Positions 38,063-47,190 of a stretch of DNA of 64,000 nt are shown one piece after another. The stretch's first letter is position 1. Every line of letters begins with the position of its first letter. Under the pieces are notes generated by a model, which did not search any database, was not told where the DNA came from, and saw only the letters and a list, made by a program, of their open reading frames with translations. The position numbers and the translations under genes were made by a program. Source of the stretch: a gamma proteobacterium symbiont of Ctena orbiculata (lineage in GTDB: Bacteria > Pseudomonadota > Gammaproteobacteria > Chromatiales > Chromatiaceae); assembly GCA_003058495.1 (NCBI GenBank), contig QBVC01000021.1, positions 117,837-181,836 of the forward strand, read 5' to 3'.

Positions 38063-39961
38063 ATGCTTCAGGAAATCAGAGATAAAGCACAGGGTTGGAT
38101 CGCATGGGCGATCGTTATTTTAATCTCGATCCCGTTCGCGCTATGGGGAATCCAATCCTATCTGGGGGTGGGTTCGGAGACCGTTGCTGCCACCGTCAAT
38201 GGCTTCGAAATAACAGAGCGAACGCTGGATAGTCAGTACCAGCGTTTCCGTCAACAGCTGCGCGAGCAGCTTGGCGCGGCCTACCGTCCTGAGCTTTTCG
38301 ATGACGCCAAGATGCGCGAAGAGGTATTAAACCGCCTGATCAGGGACGAGTTGCTGCATCAAGCATCCGACAGGATGGGATTACGGGCTGGCAGCAACAT
38401 GATACAGGCCGCGATTCTGGCGATGCCGATGTTTCAAAAGGACGGACGCTACGACCAGCAGACCTATGAGCGGGCGTTGCGCCTGCAGGGTCTCTCGCCC
38501 GCCGGTTTCGAAGAGCGGGTACGGACTTCATTGGTATCGGAGCAGCTGTCGCTGGCGGTAAATGCGGCCAGCTTCATGACGCAGCGTGAAGTCACTGAGA
38601 GTGAACGGTTGTATAAACAGACCAGGGAGGTCTCCTATTTCGTGATTCCCGCCGCTGACTTCAAATTGAGTGATGCCCCCGCCGATGATGAAATCACTGC
38701 CTATTACCAGGCCAACGAAGGCGCGTTTGTCACTCCCGAAAGGATCAAGGTTGAATATATCCTCCTGGATGCCGAGACCGCCGGCGGCACGGTGACCGTG
38801 GATGAGGATCTTCTGCTCGGTTATTACGAGAACAATCAGGATGAGTTCGGTCTTCCGGAGCAGCGCCAGGCAAGTCATATCCTGATCCTGGCTGCGGCCG
38901 ATGCCGATCAGGCCACCGAGGATGATGCGAAGTCGAAGATCGAGGCCCTGGCCGAGCGACTCAAGAACGGTGAATCCTTTGCCGAACTCGCCAGGCAGAA
39001 CTCCCAGGATCCGGGCTCCGCTGAATCGGGGGGTGATCTGGGATTCTTCACCAGGGGCATCATGGCCCCGGCTTTCGAAACCGCCGCATTCAGTCTCGAG
39101 GAGGGGGCGGTCAGCGAGCCGGTGCGTACCGAGTTTGGCTATCATCTGATCAAGCTGACAGGAATCAAGGATGGGGATGTCAAACCCTTCGACCAGGCCC
39201 GGGCCGAGGTGGAGGCGGCCTATCGCAAGGCCGAGGGAGAACGACTCTATTTCGAGATGGCCGAGCAGCTCGCCGACATCAGCTACGAGGATCCAAGCAG
39301 CCTGGAGCCCGCCGCGGAGGCGCTGGGACTGGGCACCCAGGAGAGCGACTGGATCACCCGCGAGCAGGGCACGGGCGTCTTCGTCAAGCCGAAGGTGCGG
39401 ACGGCGGCCTTCAGTGACGACGTCCTGCAGGAGCAGAACAACAGCGAACTGATCGAAATCGACGGCACCAGTTCGCTGGTGTTGCGGATCCGGGATCATC
39501 AGGAGGCCTCGGTTCAGCCCCTCGAGGATGTGAAAGCGCAGATCATCGAGACCTTGCAGCAGCAGAAGGCGGAACAGCAGGCCGAGGCCGAGGCGGAGAG
39601 GCGTGTGCTGGAGATCGCCGCCGGGACGCCTTTTCCCGAGGTTGCAGGCAGCTACGAGGTCAACGGACCGCTGACCGTCATGCGCAATGATACGCAGTTG
39701 GCACCGGGGCTTTCGAGTGCGCTTTTCCGTGCTGAAAAGCCCGCTGCCGGCGGGTCATCCCAGGGCAGTGCCCAGCTTGCGGCTGGAGACTATGCGGTCT
39801 ATCTGCTCACTGCCGTGACAGAGGGAAGCCTGGCCGAGGGTGCCGGGCAACAGCAGGAGGGGATGCGCAGGATAGTCGGCAGGGACCACTATGAGATGGT
39901 GTTGAACGATCTGGAATCCCGCGCCGATATCGAAATCCTGTTGAGCAGTGACGGCGAGTAG
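38063..39961 (+). CDS. ppiD: Periplasmic folding chaperone PpiD
   Basis: A 632-residue inner-membrane-anchored protein of the SurA/PpiD type that assists folding of exported proteins at the Sec translocon. It has one N-terminal membrane helix (WIAWAIVILISIPFALWGI, about 12-30), SurA-like N-terminal helices (about 40-200), a parvulin-type PPIase domain (about 266-356: QRQASHILI, GGDLGFFTRG, TEFGYHLIKLTGI) and C-terminal helical parts. The length is typical. It ends 19 bp before the convergent fabI gene, with no clear terminator between. Confidence 0.95.
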   Translation: MLQEIRDKAQGWIAWAIVILISIPFALWGIQSYLGVGSETVAATVNGFEITERTLDSQYQRFRQQLREQLGAAYRPELFDDAKMREEVLNRLIRDELLHQASDRMGLRAGSNMIQAAILAMPMFQKDGRYDQQTYERALRLQGLSPAGFEERVRTSLVSEQLSLAVNAASFMTQREVTESERLYKQTREVSYFVIPAADFKLSDAPADDEITAYYQANEGAFVTPERIKVEYILLDAETAGGTVTVDEDLLLGYYENNQDEFGLPEQRQASHILILAAADADQATEDDAKSKIEALAERLKNGESFAELARQNSQDPGSAESGGDLGFFTRGIMAPAFETAAFSLEEGAVSEPVRTEFGYHLIKLTGIKDGDVKPFDQARAEVEAAYRKAEGERLYFEMAEQLADISYEDPSSLEPAAEALGLGTQESDWITREQGTGVFVKPKVRTAAFSDDVLQEQNNSELIEIDGTSSLVLRIRDHQEASVQPLEDVKAQIIETLQQQKAEQQAEAEAERRVLEIAAGTPFPEVAGSYEVNGPLTVMRNDTQLAPGLSSALFRAEKPAAGGSSQGSAQLAAGDYAVYLLTAVTEGSLAEGAGQQQEGMRRIVGRDHYEMVLNDLESRADIEILLSSDGE

Positions 39962-39979
39962 AGCGGATTTCTCCAGGGA

Positions 39980-40756
39980 TCAGGCCATACCGAGAATGTG
40001 GTACCCCGAATCCACATAGATGATATCGCCGGTGATGCCCGAGGCGAGATCGGAGCAGAGAAACGCCGTGGTATTGCCCACCTCCTCGATGCTGACATTG
40101 CGGCGTAATGGGTTTCGCTTCTCGACCTCGTCGAGCATGCCCTTGAAATTCTTGATGCCTGACGCGGCAAGGGTCCTGATCGGGCCCGCCGAGACCGCGT
40201 TCACCCGGATCCCTTCCGGGCCGAGGGATTCGGCCATATAGCGCACCCCCGCCTCCAGGCTCGCCTTAGCCGCCCCCATGACATTGTAATTGGGCACGGT
40301 GCGTACCGCGCCCAGGTAACTCATGGTGACCAGCGAGGCATTCCGTCCCTGCATCAATGGGCGTCCGGCCTTGGCCAGCGCGGCGAAGCTGTAGGAGCTG
40401 ATATCGTGAGCCATGGCGAAACCCTCGCGGGTCAGGTTGTCCAGGTAGCCTCCCTCGAGGTGGTCACGGGGGGCGAATCCCACCGCATGCACGATCGCGT
40501 CCAGATAGCCCCACTCCTTTTCCAGGGTGGCGAAAAGGTCGGCGATCTGTTGGTCGTCGGTGACGTCCAGGGGCATGACGATTTTCGCATTGAACTGTTC
40601 GGCGGCATCATCGACACGTTTTTTCAGTTTGTCTGTCTGATAGGTGAGCGCCAGTTCAGCCCCTTCGCGATGCATCGCCTCCGCTACACCCCAGGCGATG
40701 GAGCGATTACTGGCAATGCCGACAATGAGTATACGTTTGTTTTCTAGAAAGCCCAT
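39980..40756 (-). CDS. fabI: Enoyl-[acyl-carrier-protein] reductase (NADH)
   Basis: Last reductase of each fatty-acid elongation cycle and the target of triclosan and isoniazid-like inhibitors. The 258-residue short-chain dehydrogenase/reductase begins [20 protein letters not shown] with the FabI-specific nucleotide loop. It carries the FabI active site Tyr-x6-Tyr-x6-Lys in [18 protein letters not shown] (the second Tyr and Lys) and closes in [16 protein letters not shown] 40756 is used, with AAGGA upstream; the frame otherwise runs 77 codons upstream without matching the family. The divergent 243-bp gap to the peptide transporter operon carries both promoters. Confidence 0.95.
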   Translation of the reverse strand: MGFLENKRILIVGIASNRSIAWGVAEAMHREGAELALTYQTDKLKKRVDDAAEQFNAKIVMPLDVTDDQQIADLFATLEKEWGYLDAIVHAVGFAPRDHLEGGYLDNLTREGFAMAHDISSYSFAALAKAGRPLMQGRNASLVTMSYLGAVRTVPNYNVMGAAKASLEAGVRYMAESLGPEGIRVNAVSAGPIRTLAASGIKNFKGMLDEVEKRNPLRRNVSIEEVGNTTAFLCSDLASGITGDIIYVDSGYHILGMA

Positions 40757-40999
40757 GGAACAATTCCTTGCAGGAGTCATCGATATATAAGCACGGAGAG
40801 GGGCCCATGCCAGCCCTCCGTTTGCAGTCGAACTGCGTAACTTACCGGAAATCGGCAGCAGCGGAAAGTATCGGATGAATGGGCGCGTTGCGGGCATGGC
40901 CGGTTCCGCCCTGCGGAATGGGGACTCTTTCAAGTCCAGGGAAAGCATAATAGACTCTTCAATCCTTAGACATATACCCTGGATCACAGGAGTAACTTC

Positions 41000-42868
41000 A
41001 TGCAGCGACGCTTAAACGGTCGGGATATCCTCTATTTCGGTGGTCTGGTGCTGGTGTTGATCACCATTGTGCTGGTCATGTATATGATCGATCGGCAATG
41101 GCAGAAGATGTCCCGCATGGAGCAGTTGATGCGTGAACAGGCCGCTGACATCAGGGAGATAACAAACCAGGTCAGGGGCCTGGAGCGTCGCATTCAGCAG
41201 GGTGTCAGCCTCAGCCACAATGCGGGTGCGGAACAGGCCGAGCTGCCGGCGGCCTTTCAGCGCGCCCATGCGGTTACCCAACAGGCCGACTACAGCCAGG
41301 GGGATTGGCTGGTGCAGGCCTTCGGTGTCAACCTCAAATCGCTGACACCCTTCATCTCGCAGGATGTCTACTCGTCCCAGGTGCAGAGCTATATCCTGGA
41401 GAGTTTGCTGATCCGTAATCCCGATACCCTGGAGTGGCAGGGACTGCTGGCCCATGACTGGTCTGTCAGCGAGGACGGCCTCACCTTCATCTTCAAATTG
41501 CGCGAGGGACTGCAGTTCTCCGACGGTGCGCCGCTGACCGCGGAGGATGTGGTCTTTACCTTCGAGTTCATCATGACCGAGGCCATCCAGGCGCCACGGG
41601 AGCGGGCCTACTACGCCAAGATCGAATCGGTGGAGGCGATCGATACGCTGACGGTCAAATTCCAGTTTGCCGAACCCTACTTCAACGCCCTCTCATTGGC
41701 GGGGGGCATGGAGATCATGCCGAAACACTTCTATCAGCCCTATCTGGACGACCCCAACGCCTTCAACCAGTCCAAGGGGCTGCTGCTCGGCTCCGGCCCC
41801 TATCGTCTCGAGGATCCCAATGGCTGGGCCCCGGACAAGGGGGGGGTGGAGCTGCGCCGCAATCCCCGCTACTGGGGACCGGTGGAGCCGGCCTTCGATC
41901 GCCTCATCTGGCGGGTGATCGAAAACGACAGCGCCCGCCTCACCACCTTCCGCAACGGTGAGATCGACACCTACTCCTCGCGGGCGCGGGAGTACAAGCA
42001 GCTGACCGAGGACAAGCATATCCAGGGCAAGGCGCAGCATTGGGAGTATATGAGTCCGGTGGCCGGCTACTCCTATATCGGCTGGAATCAGCTGCGCGAT
42101 GACGAGCCCACCCGCTTTGCCCGGGCCGAGGTGAGGCAGGCGATGACCTACCTGATCGATCGGCAGCGGATCGCCGACGAGATCTATCTCGGCTATGCGG
42201 AGGTCGCGGTGAGCCCGTTCAGCGCCAGCAGCAAGCAGCACGATCCGGCGGTCAGGGCGCGGGCGTACAACCAGGAGAAGGGGATCGCGCTGCTTGCCGA
42301 CGCGGGTTATGCCGACCGCGACGGTGACGGCGTGCTCGAGGATGGCGAGGGCAGGCCGTTCGCGTTCGAACTGGTCTATTTCCAGGGCAATGAGGATACC
42401 GGAAGGATGGTGCTCTTTCTCAAGGATATGCTCGCCCGCGCCGGGATTCTGCTGCAGCCGAAGCCCACCGAGTGGTCGGTGATGCTCGATCTGATGAAGA
42501 AGCGTGACTTCGACGCCATCACCCTGGGCTGGAGCAGCGGCCTGGAGACCGACCTCTATCAGATGTTTCACTCGAGCCAGATCGCGGGGGGAGGGAACAA
42601 CTTCATCAACTACAGCAATCCCGAGCTCGACCGGCTGATCGACGAGGCGCGGGCGACGGTGGATGAGGAGACGCGGATGCCCCTGTGGCGCCAGGCGGAG
42701 GCCCACCTCTTCAACGACCAGCCCTACACCTTCCTCAGACGCAACAAGAGCCTGGTCTTCATCGACCGCCGACTGCGCAACGTGGTCAACACCAAGGTCG
42801 GCCTCAACCTGGGACAGGTCCCCCTTGAGAACTATGTCCCGGCCGCCGAGCAGCGTTATACGCAATAG
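41000..42868 (+). CDS. Membrane-anchored extracellular solute-binding protein, family 5
   Basis: Peptide-binding component of an oligopeptide/dipeptide ABC importer. The 622-residue protein has, instead of a cleaved signal, an N-terminal membrane helix (about 11-31), then an alpha-helical Gln/Glu/Arg-rich segment likely to form a coiled coil (about 34-68), then the full SBP_bac_5 domain ([40 protein letters not shown]). It resembles YejA in length and class. The helical tether would hold the binder on the membrane, in place of a free periplasmic protein. AGGAG precedes the ATG. First gene of a five-gene operon. Confidence 0.85.
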   Translation: MQRRLNGRDILYFGGLVLVLITIVLVMYMIDRQWQKMSRMEQLMREQAADIREITNQVRGLERRIQQGVSLSHNAGAEQAELPAAFQRAHAVTQQADYSQGDWLVQAFGVNLKSLTPFISQDVYSSQVQSYILESLLIRNPDTLEWQGLLAHDWSVSEDGLTFIFKLREGLQFSDGAPLTAEDVVFTFEFIMTEAIQAPRERAYYAKIESVEAIDTLTVKFQFAEPYFNALSLAGGMEIMPKHFYQPYLDDPNAFNQSKGLLLGSGPYRLEDPNGWAPDKGGVELRRNPRYWGPVEPAFDRLIWRVIENDSARLTTFRNGEIDTYSSRAREYKQLTEDKHIQGKAQHWEYMSPVAGYSYIGWNQLRDDEPTRFARAEVRQAMTYLIDRQRIADEIYLGYAEVAVSPFSASSKQHDPAVRARAYNQEKGIALLADAGYADRDGDGVLEDGEGRPFAFELVYFQGNEDTGRMVLFLKDMLARAGILLQPKPTEWSVMLDLMKKRDFDAITLGWSSGLETDLYQMFHSSQIAGGGNNFINYSNPELDRLIDEARATVDEETRMPLWRQAEAHLFNDQPYTFLRRNKSLVFIDRRLRNVVNTKVGLNLGQVPLENYVPAAEQRYTQ

Positions 42869-42893
42869 CCCGTGAACGAATCCTAGGATCCAG

Positions 42894-44279
42894 ATGCTGA
42901 CCTACCTGCTCAGACGCCTGCTGTTGATGCTGCCCACCCTGCTGGGCATCACCCTGGTGGTGTTCGTGGTGATGGCCGCCTCCCCCGGCGGCATCAGCGC
43001 CCAGAGCCTGGTGGAGGGGCAGAATCTGGACCCGGAGGCGAAGAAGGAGATCGAGGCCTACTACAACCGCCTCTACGGACTGGATGATCCCCCCTATATG
43101 CAGTACCTGCGCTGGCTGAACAACGTCTCCCCCATCGGTTTCACCTTCGACGAGGACAACCGCCTGAGCGGCTTCTCCTTCAGCAAGGGCTCCGACCTGG
43201 GGCGCAGTTTCCGCTACGGGCGGCCGGTCACCGAACTGCTCGCCGAAAGGGTGCCGATCACCATTCTGCTGAATGTCCTGAGCATCCCCATCGTCTATCT
43301 GCTGGCCCTGCTGGTGGGGGTGCGCGCGGCGACGGAGCGGGGGCGCTCCTTCGATGTCAGCAGCGGCATGGTGATGCTCGCCCTCTGGTCGGTGCCGACC
43401 ATGCTCGCCGGGGTCTTGCTGATCGGTTTCTTCGCCAATGAGCAGTATTGGCGCTGGTTCCCCACCGCGGGATTGAGCGACCGCCAGGTCCTCGACCAGG
43501 TCTTCATGCCCCACTGGTCGAGCCTCTGGGATATCGCCCTGCTGTTCCTGGTGGTGACCCTCGCGATTGCGCTCTTCCTGGCGATGGGCCGTATCGCCGC
43601 GAGACCTCTCAGAGAGGTCCTGTTCGGCCTGGTCTGGGGCCTGTTGGGGGCGGCCATGGTCTCTCAACTGCCCGAGCTGCAGCGCTCCCTCGCGTTATGG
43701 ATCGTTGCTCCCGCCGTCTTCGCCCTGCTTGCCGCCTGGCTGGCGAGCAGCGACTACCGCCTGTTGCGCCAGCTGGGATTCCTCACCACCGGCCTCCTGG
43801 TGGGGCTGCTGCTCGCGGTCTATCTGATGCAGGGCAGCTGGGTGAGGGGGTTTCTCCTGGACAGGCTCTGGCACCTGGCGCTGCCGGTGATCTGTCTCTC
43901 CTACGGCGGGTTCGCCGGCCTCGCCAAGCTGACCCGGACCGCGGTGCTGGAGAACCTGCTCTCCGACTATGCCCGCACCGCCCGGGCCAAGGGGCTGGCC
44001 GAGGCCGCGGTGCTCTGGCGCCATGTCTTCCGCAACAGCCTGCTGCCCCTGATCACCGTGGCCGCGAGCCTGCTCCCCAGCCTGCTGGCGGGTTCGGTCA
44101 TCGTCGAGAGCATCTTCAGCATCGAGGGCATGGGCAAGCTGGCGGTGGAGGCGGTGCAGACCAGGGACCGGGAGCTGGTGCTGTCGATCACCCTGATCGG
44201 CGGCTGCCTGACCCTGCTGGGTTATCTGCTCGCCGATATCCTCTACGCCCTGGCCGATCCGCGGGTGAGCTATGAGTGA
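42894..44279 (+). CDS. ABC transporter permease, DppB/YejB type, enlarged
   Basis: Inner-membrane channel subunit of the peptide importer. The 461-residue protein starts LTYLLRRLLLMLPTLLGITL, typical for the first permease. The EAA-loop block lies near the C-terminus (DYARTARAKGLAEAAVLWRH). A usual DppB/YejB is around 340-360 residues; the extra 100 or so come from a region (about 190-330) with several additional membrane helices (WDIALLFLVVTLAIALFLAM and onward). The gene begins 25 bp after the binding-protein gene and overlaps the next permease by eight bases. Confidence 0.88.
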   Translation: MLTYLLRRLLLMLPTLLGITLVVFVVMAASPGGISAQSLVEGQNLDPEAKKEIEAYYNRLYGLDDPPYMQYLRWLNNVSPIGFTFDEDNRLSGFSFSKGSDLGRSFRYGRPVTELLAERVPITILLNVLSIPIVYLLALLVGVRAATERGRSFDVSSGMVMLALWSVPTMLAGVLLIGFFANEQYWRWFPTAGLSDRQVLDQVFMPHWSSLWDIALLFLVVTLAIALFLAMGRIAARPLREVLFGLVWGLLGAAMVSQLPELQRSLALWIVAPAVFALLAAWLASSDYRLLRQLGFLTTGLLVGLLLAVYLMQGSWVRGFLLDRLWHLALPVICLSYGGFAGLAKLTRTAVLENLLSDYARTARAKGLAEAAVLWRHVFRNSLLPLITVAASLLPSLLAGSVIVESIFSIEGMGKLAVEAVQTRDRELVLSITLIGGCLTLLGYLLADILYALADPRVSYE

Positions 44280-45444
44280 AGCGCTAGCCAAGCGTCAGAG
44301 CTACTGGCGCAGGATCCTCGGCCAGACCTTCGTGCGCTGGGGCGCCCGGCTGGGACTGCTGTGGGTGGCCATTCTCGCCCTGGTGGGTGTTTTCGCCCCC
44401 TTCCTGGCGAGCAGTTTTCCGCTCCTGCTCAGCCGCCAGGGCGAGATCGCCAGTCCGGTGCTCAGCTATCTGCAGCCGGTCGACGTGGTCTTCCTGGTCG
44501 GCTTTGTCACCTTTCTGCTGCTCTATCCCTGGCGCATCACCCTGCTGCGCAAGTTTCTGCTCATGGCCGGCGTGCTGGGGCTCTCGGCGCTCCTTGCCTA
44601 CCTTTGGGTCAAGCCCCAACAGCTGGTGATCTATGAACAGTACCGGGTGGCGGAGGCCGCCGGGGAGTATGACTGGGTGGTCTACGCACCGATTCCCTAC
44701 TCGCCGAAGGATTATCAGCGGGATCGCGGCGATACCGGACTGGAGGCGCCACTCTCGCAAGAGACCCGGGCCCACTGGTTCGGCACCGAACAGAACGGCG
44801 CCGATGTACTCAGCCGCATGGTCCACGCCTCCCGGATCGCCCTCGGCATCGGTTTTGTCGCCACCGGCATCGCCATGCTGCTGGGGATCATCATCGGCGG
44901 CCTGATGGGCTACTTTTCCGGGGTGGTGGACATCCTGGGGATGCGCCTGGTGGAGATCTTCGAGGCCGTGCCGACCCTGTTCCTGCTGCTGACCTTCGTC
45001 GCCTTCTTCGGCCGCAGCCTCTATATCATGATGGTGATCATCGGCATCACCAGCTGGCCAGGCTATGCCCGCTATGTGCGCGCCGAGTTTCTGCGCCTGC
45101 GCAAGCAGGACTTCGTCCAGGCCGCCGAGGCGGCGGGCCTGCCGCTGCCCTCGATCCTGTTTCGCCACATGCTGCCCAACGGCATGGGGCCGGTGCTGGT
45201 GGCGGCCAGCTTCGGGGTGGCCTCCGCGATCCTCGCCGAGGCGACCCTGAGCTTCCTCGGCCTCGGCCTGGTGGACGATCCCTCCTGGGGCGAGATGCTC
45301 AACCAGGCGGTGCAGTCGTCCCGCTTCAACTGGTGGATGGCGGCCTTTCCCGGCGGCGCCATCTTCCTCACGGTGTTCGCCTACAACCTGATCGGTGAGT
45401 CCCTGCGTGACGCCATCGATCCCTATCTGAGCAAGTCGGGCTGA
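44272..45444 (+). CDS. ABC transporter permease, DppC/YejE type, enlarged
   Basis: Second channel subunit. The 390-residue protein has the N-terminal membrane helix and, after a periplasmic stretch, HWFGTEQNGADVLSRMVHAS, the classic DppC block. The EAA motif follows (RKQDFVQAAEAAGLPLPSIL) and then EATLSFLGLGLVDDPSWGEM. Two extra helices (about 65-120: VDVVFLVGFVTFLLLYPWRI and LLMAGVLGLSALLAYLWV) lie between the first helix and the conserved part. Its start overlaps the previous gene by eight bases, and its stop overlaps the next start in TGATG, so the whole set is translationally coupled. Confidence 0.88.
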   Translation: MSEALAKRQSYWRRILGQTFVRWGARLGLLWVAILALVGVFAPFLASSFPLLLSRQGEIASPVLSYLQPVDVVFLVGFVTFLLLYPWRITLLRKFLLMAGVLGLSALLAYLWVKPQQLVIYEQYRVAEAAGEYDWVVYAPIPYSPKDYQRDRGDTGLEAPLSQETRAHWFGTEQNGADVLSRMVHASRIALGIGFVATGIAMLLGIIIGGLMGYFSGVVDILGMRLVEIFEAVPTLFLLLTFVAFFGRSLYIMMVIIGITSWPGYARYVRAEFLRLRKQDFVQAAEAAGLPLPSILFRHMLPNGMGPVLVAASFGVASAILAEATLSFLGLGLVDDPSWGEMLNQAVQSSRFNWWMAAFPGGAIFLTVFAYNLIGESLRDAIDPYLSKSG

Positions 45445-47072
45445 TGCTGCTCTCGGTGAAACAGCTCCACACCTGGTTCCAGCACCAGGGCAGGACCATC
45501 AGGGCGGTGGATGATGTCAGCTTCGATATCGCCCGGGGCGAGACCTTCTGTCTGGTCGGGGAGTCGGGCAGCGGCAAATCGATCACCGCGCTCTCGATCA
45601 TGCAGCTGCTGCCCCAATCGAACCTGCAGCGCCACTCGGGTGAGATCCTGTTCCAGGCCCAGGGTGGGGAGAGCGCGGATTTGGCGGCGTTGAGTGAGAC
45701 GGAGATGCAGCAGGTGCGTGGCGGCAGGATCGCGATGATCTTCCAGGAGCCGATGAGCTCCCTGAATCCCGTCTTCACCATCGGTGAACAGATCCTCGAG
45801 GCGGTGAGGCTCCACTTTCCGGAACTCTCCGGGGGGGAGGCCTGGCAGCGGGTGATGGACGCCCTGGAGGCGGTCCAGCTGCCCGACCCGGAGACCCGGG
45901 TCCACAGCTATCCCCATCAGCTCTCGGGGGGACAGCGGCAGCGGGTGATGATCGCCATGGCCATGGCCTGCGAACCCGACCTGTTGATCGCCGACGAACC
46001 CACCACCGCCCTGGATGTCACGGTGCAGCGGGAGATCCTGCGCCTGATGAAGGAGCTGCAGCAGCGCACACGGATGGCGATCCTCTTCATCACCCACGAC
46101 TTCGGCGTGGTGTCGCAGATCGCCGATCGCGTCGGCGTCATGCAGCGGGGCAAACTGGTCGAGACCGGCGCCACCGATCAGATCATCCATCGTCCCGGCC
46201 ACAGTTATACCCAGGCGTTGATCGCCGCCCTGCCGGAGAATCTGGCCCTGACCCAGAGGCATGAGCTGGGTGATCAGGATAATCCGTTGATCAGGCTCTC
46301 CCGGCTGGAGATCCATTTCCCGGTGCGCAAGGGGCTGCTGCGCCGGGTCGTCGATCAGGTGCGGGCGGTGGACGGGGTCGATCTCGAGATACCCCGCGGC
46401 GAGATCCTGGCCCTGGTCGGGGAGTCGGGCAGCGGCAAGACCACCCTGGGGCGGGGGATCCTGCGTCTCACCGAGCCCACCGCCGGCCGGGTGGCGTTCG
46501 ACGACACCGATATCACCGAGCTGAACCGCTCCCAGCTGAGGCGTTTTCGCCGCAATATGCAGATCATCTTTCAGGACCCGATCTCATCCCTCAATCCGCG
46601 CCTCAGCATTGCCGGCATTCTCACCGAGCCGATGAAGGTGCACGCGATCGGAGAGAACCAGGAGGCGCGGCTCGAGATCGCCAGGGATCTGCTGCATCAG
46701 GTGCAGATGGAAGCGGATGCCCTGTGGCGCTATCCCCATGAGTTTTCCGGCGGTCAGCGGCAGCGGATCGGTATCGCCAGGGCCCTCTCGCTGAATCCCT
46801 CCTTCATCGTCTGCGACGAGATTACCAGCGCCCTGGATGTCTCGGTGCAGGCGGAGATCCTGCGCATGCTGCTGGATCTCCGCGCCAGGCGGGGGCTTAC
46901 CCTGCTCTTCATCACCCACAACATCGGCGTGGTGGAGTATGTCAGCGATCGCACCGCGGTGATGTATCAGGGCAGGATCGTGGAACAGGGCAGAACCGAG
47001 GATATCGTCAATCGTCCGCAGAATCGTTACACCCAGCAGCTGATCGCCGCGGTGCCGAGGGTTCCGGTCTGA
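45444..47072 (+). CDS. Peptide ABC transporter, double ATPase (YejF-like)
   Basis: A 542-residue protein with two complete ABC ATPase domains in one chain. Walker A copies are GESGSGKS near 36 and GESGSGKT near 325, signatures are LSGGQRQR and FSGGQRQR, and both Walker B/D-loops are intact ([18 protein letters not shown]). This arrangement is that of YejF. The Cys-rich C-terminal oligopeptide motif seen in DppD/OppF is absent after both domains. It overlaps the permease upstream by one base (TGATG). A second double ATPase follows, making this set unusual. Confidence 0.92.
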   Translation: MLLSVKQLHTWFQHQGRTIRAVDDVSFDIARGETFCLVGESGSGKSITALSIMQLLPQSNLQRHSGEILFQAQGGESADLAALSETEMQQVRGGRIAMIFQEPMSSLNPVFTIGEQILEAVRLHFPELSGGEAWQRVMDALEAVQLPDPETRVHSYPHQLSGGQRQRVMIAMAMACEPDLLIADEPTTALDVTVQREILRLMKELQQRTRMAILFITHDFGVVSQIADRVGVMQRGKLVETGATDQIIHRPGHSYTQALIAALPENLALTQRHELGDQDNPLIRLSRLEIHFPVRKGLLRRVVDQVRAVDGVDLEIPRGEILALVGESGSGKTTLGRGILRLTEPTAGRVAFDDTDITELNRSQLRRFRRNMQIIFQDPISSLNPRLSIAGILTEPMKVHAIGENQEARLEIARDLLHQVQMEADALWRYPHEFSGGQRQRIGIARALSLNPSFIVCDEITSALDVSVQAEILRMLLDLRARRGLTLLFITHNIGVVEYVSDRTAVMYQGRIVEQGRTEDIVNRPQNRYTQQLIAAVPRVPV

Positions 47073-47096
47073 ACGGCCTGGCAAGACAAGCCCCGG

Positions 47097-47114
47097 GGTG
47101 CGGCTCGCCGCACC
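47097..47114. other. Intercistronic hairpin between two ATPase genes
   Basis: A perfect 7-bp stem (GGTGCGG / CCGCACC) with the stable tetraloop CTCG lies in the 118-bp gap between the two double-ATPase genes. There is no T tract, so it is more likely an RNA-stability or attenuating element than a strong terminator. Confidence 0.45.
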
Positions 47115-47190
47115 GAAACTGGATAGATCGGTCGACGCGCCATGAATCGATATTACGAATCGGGCAAAACCCATCGGCCACCGACCACAG

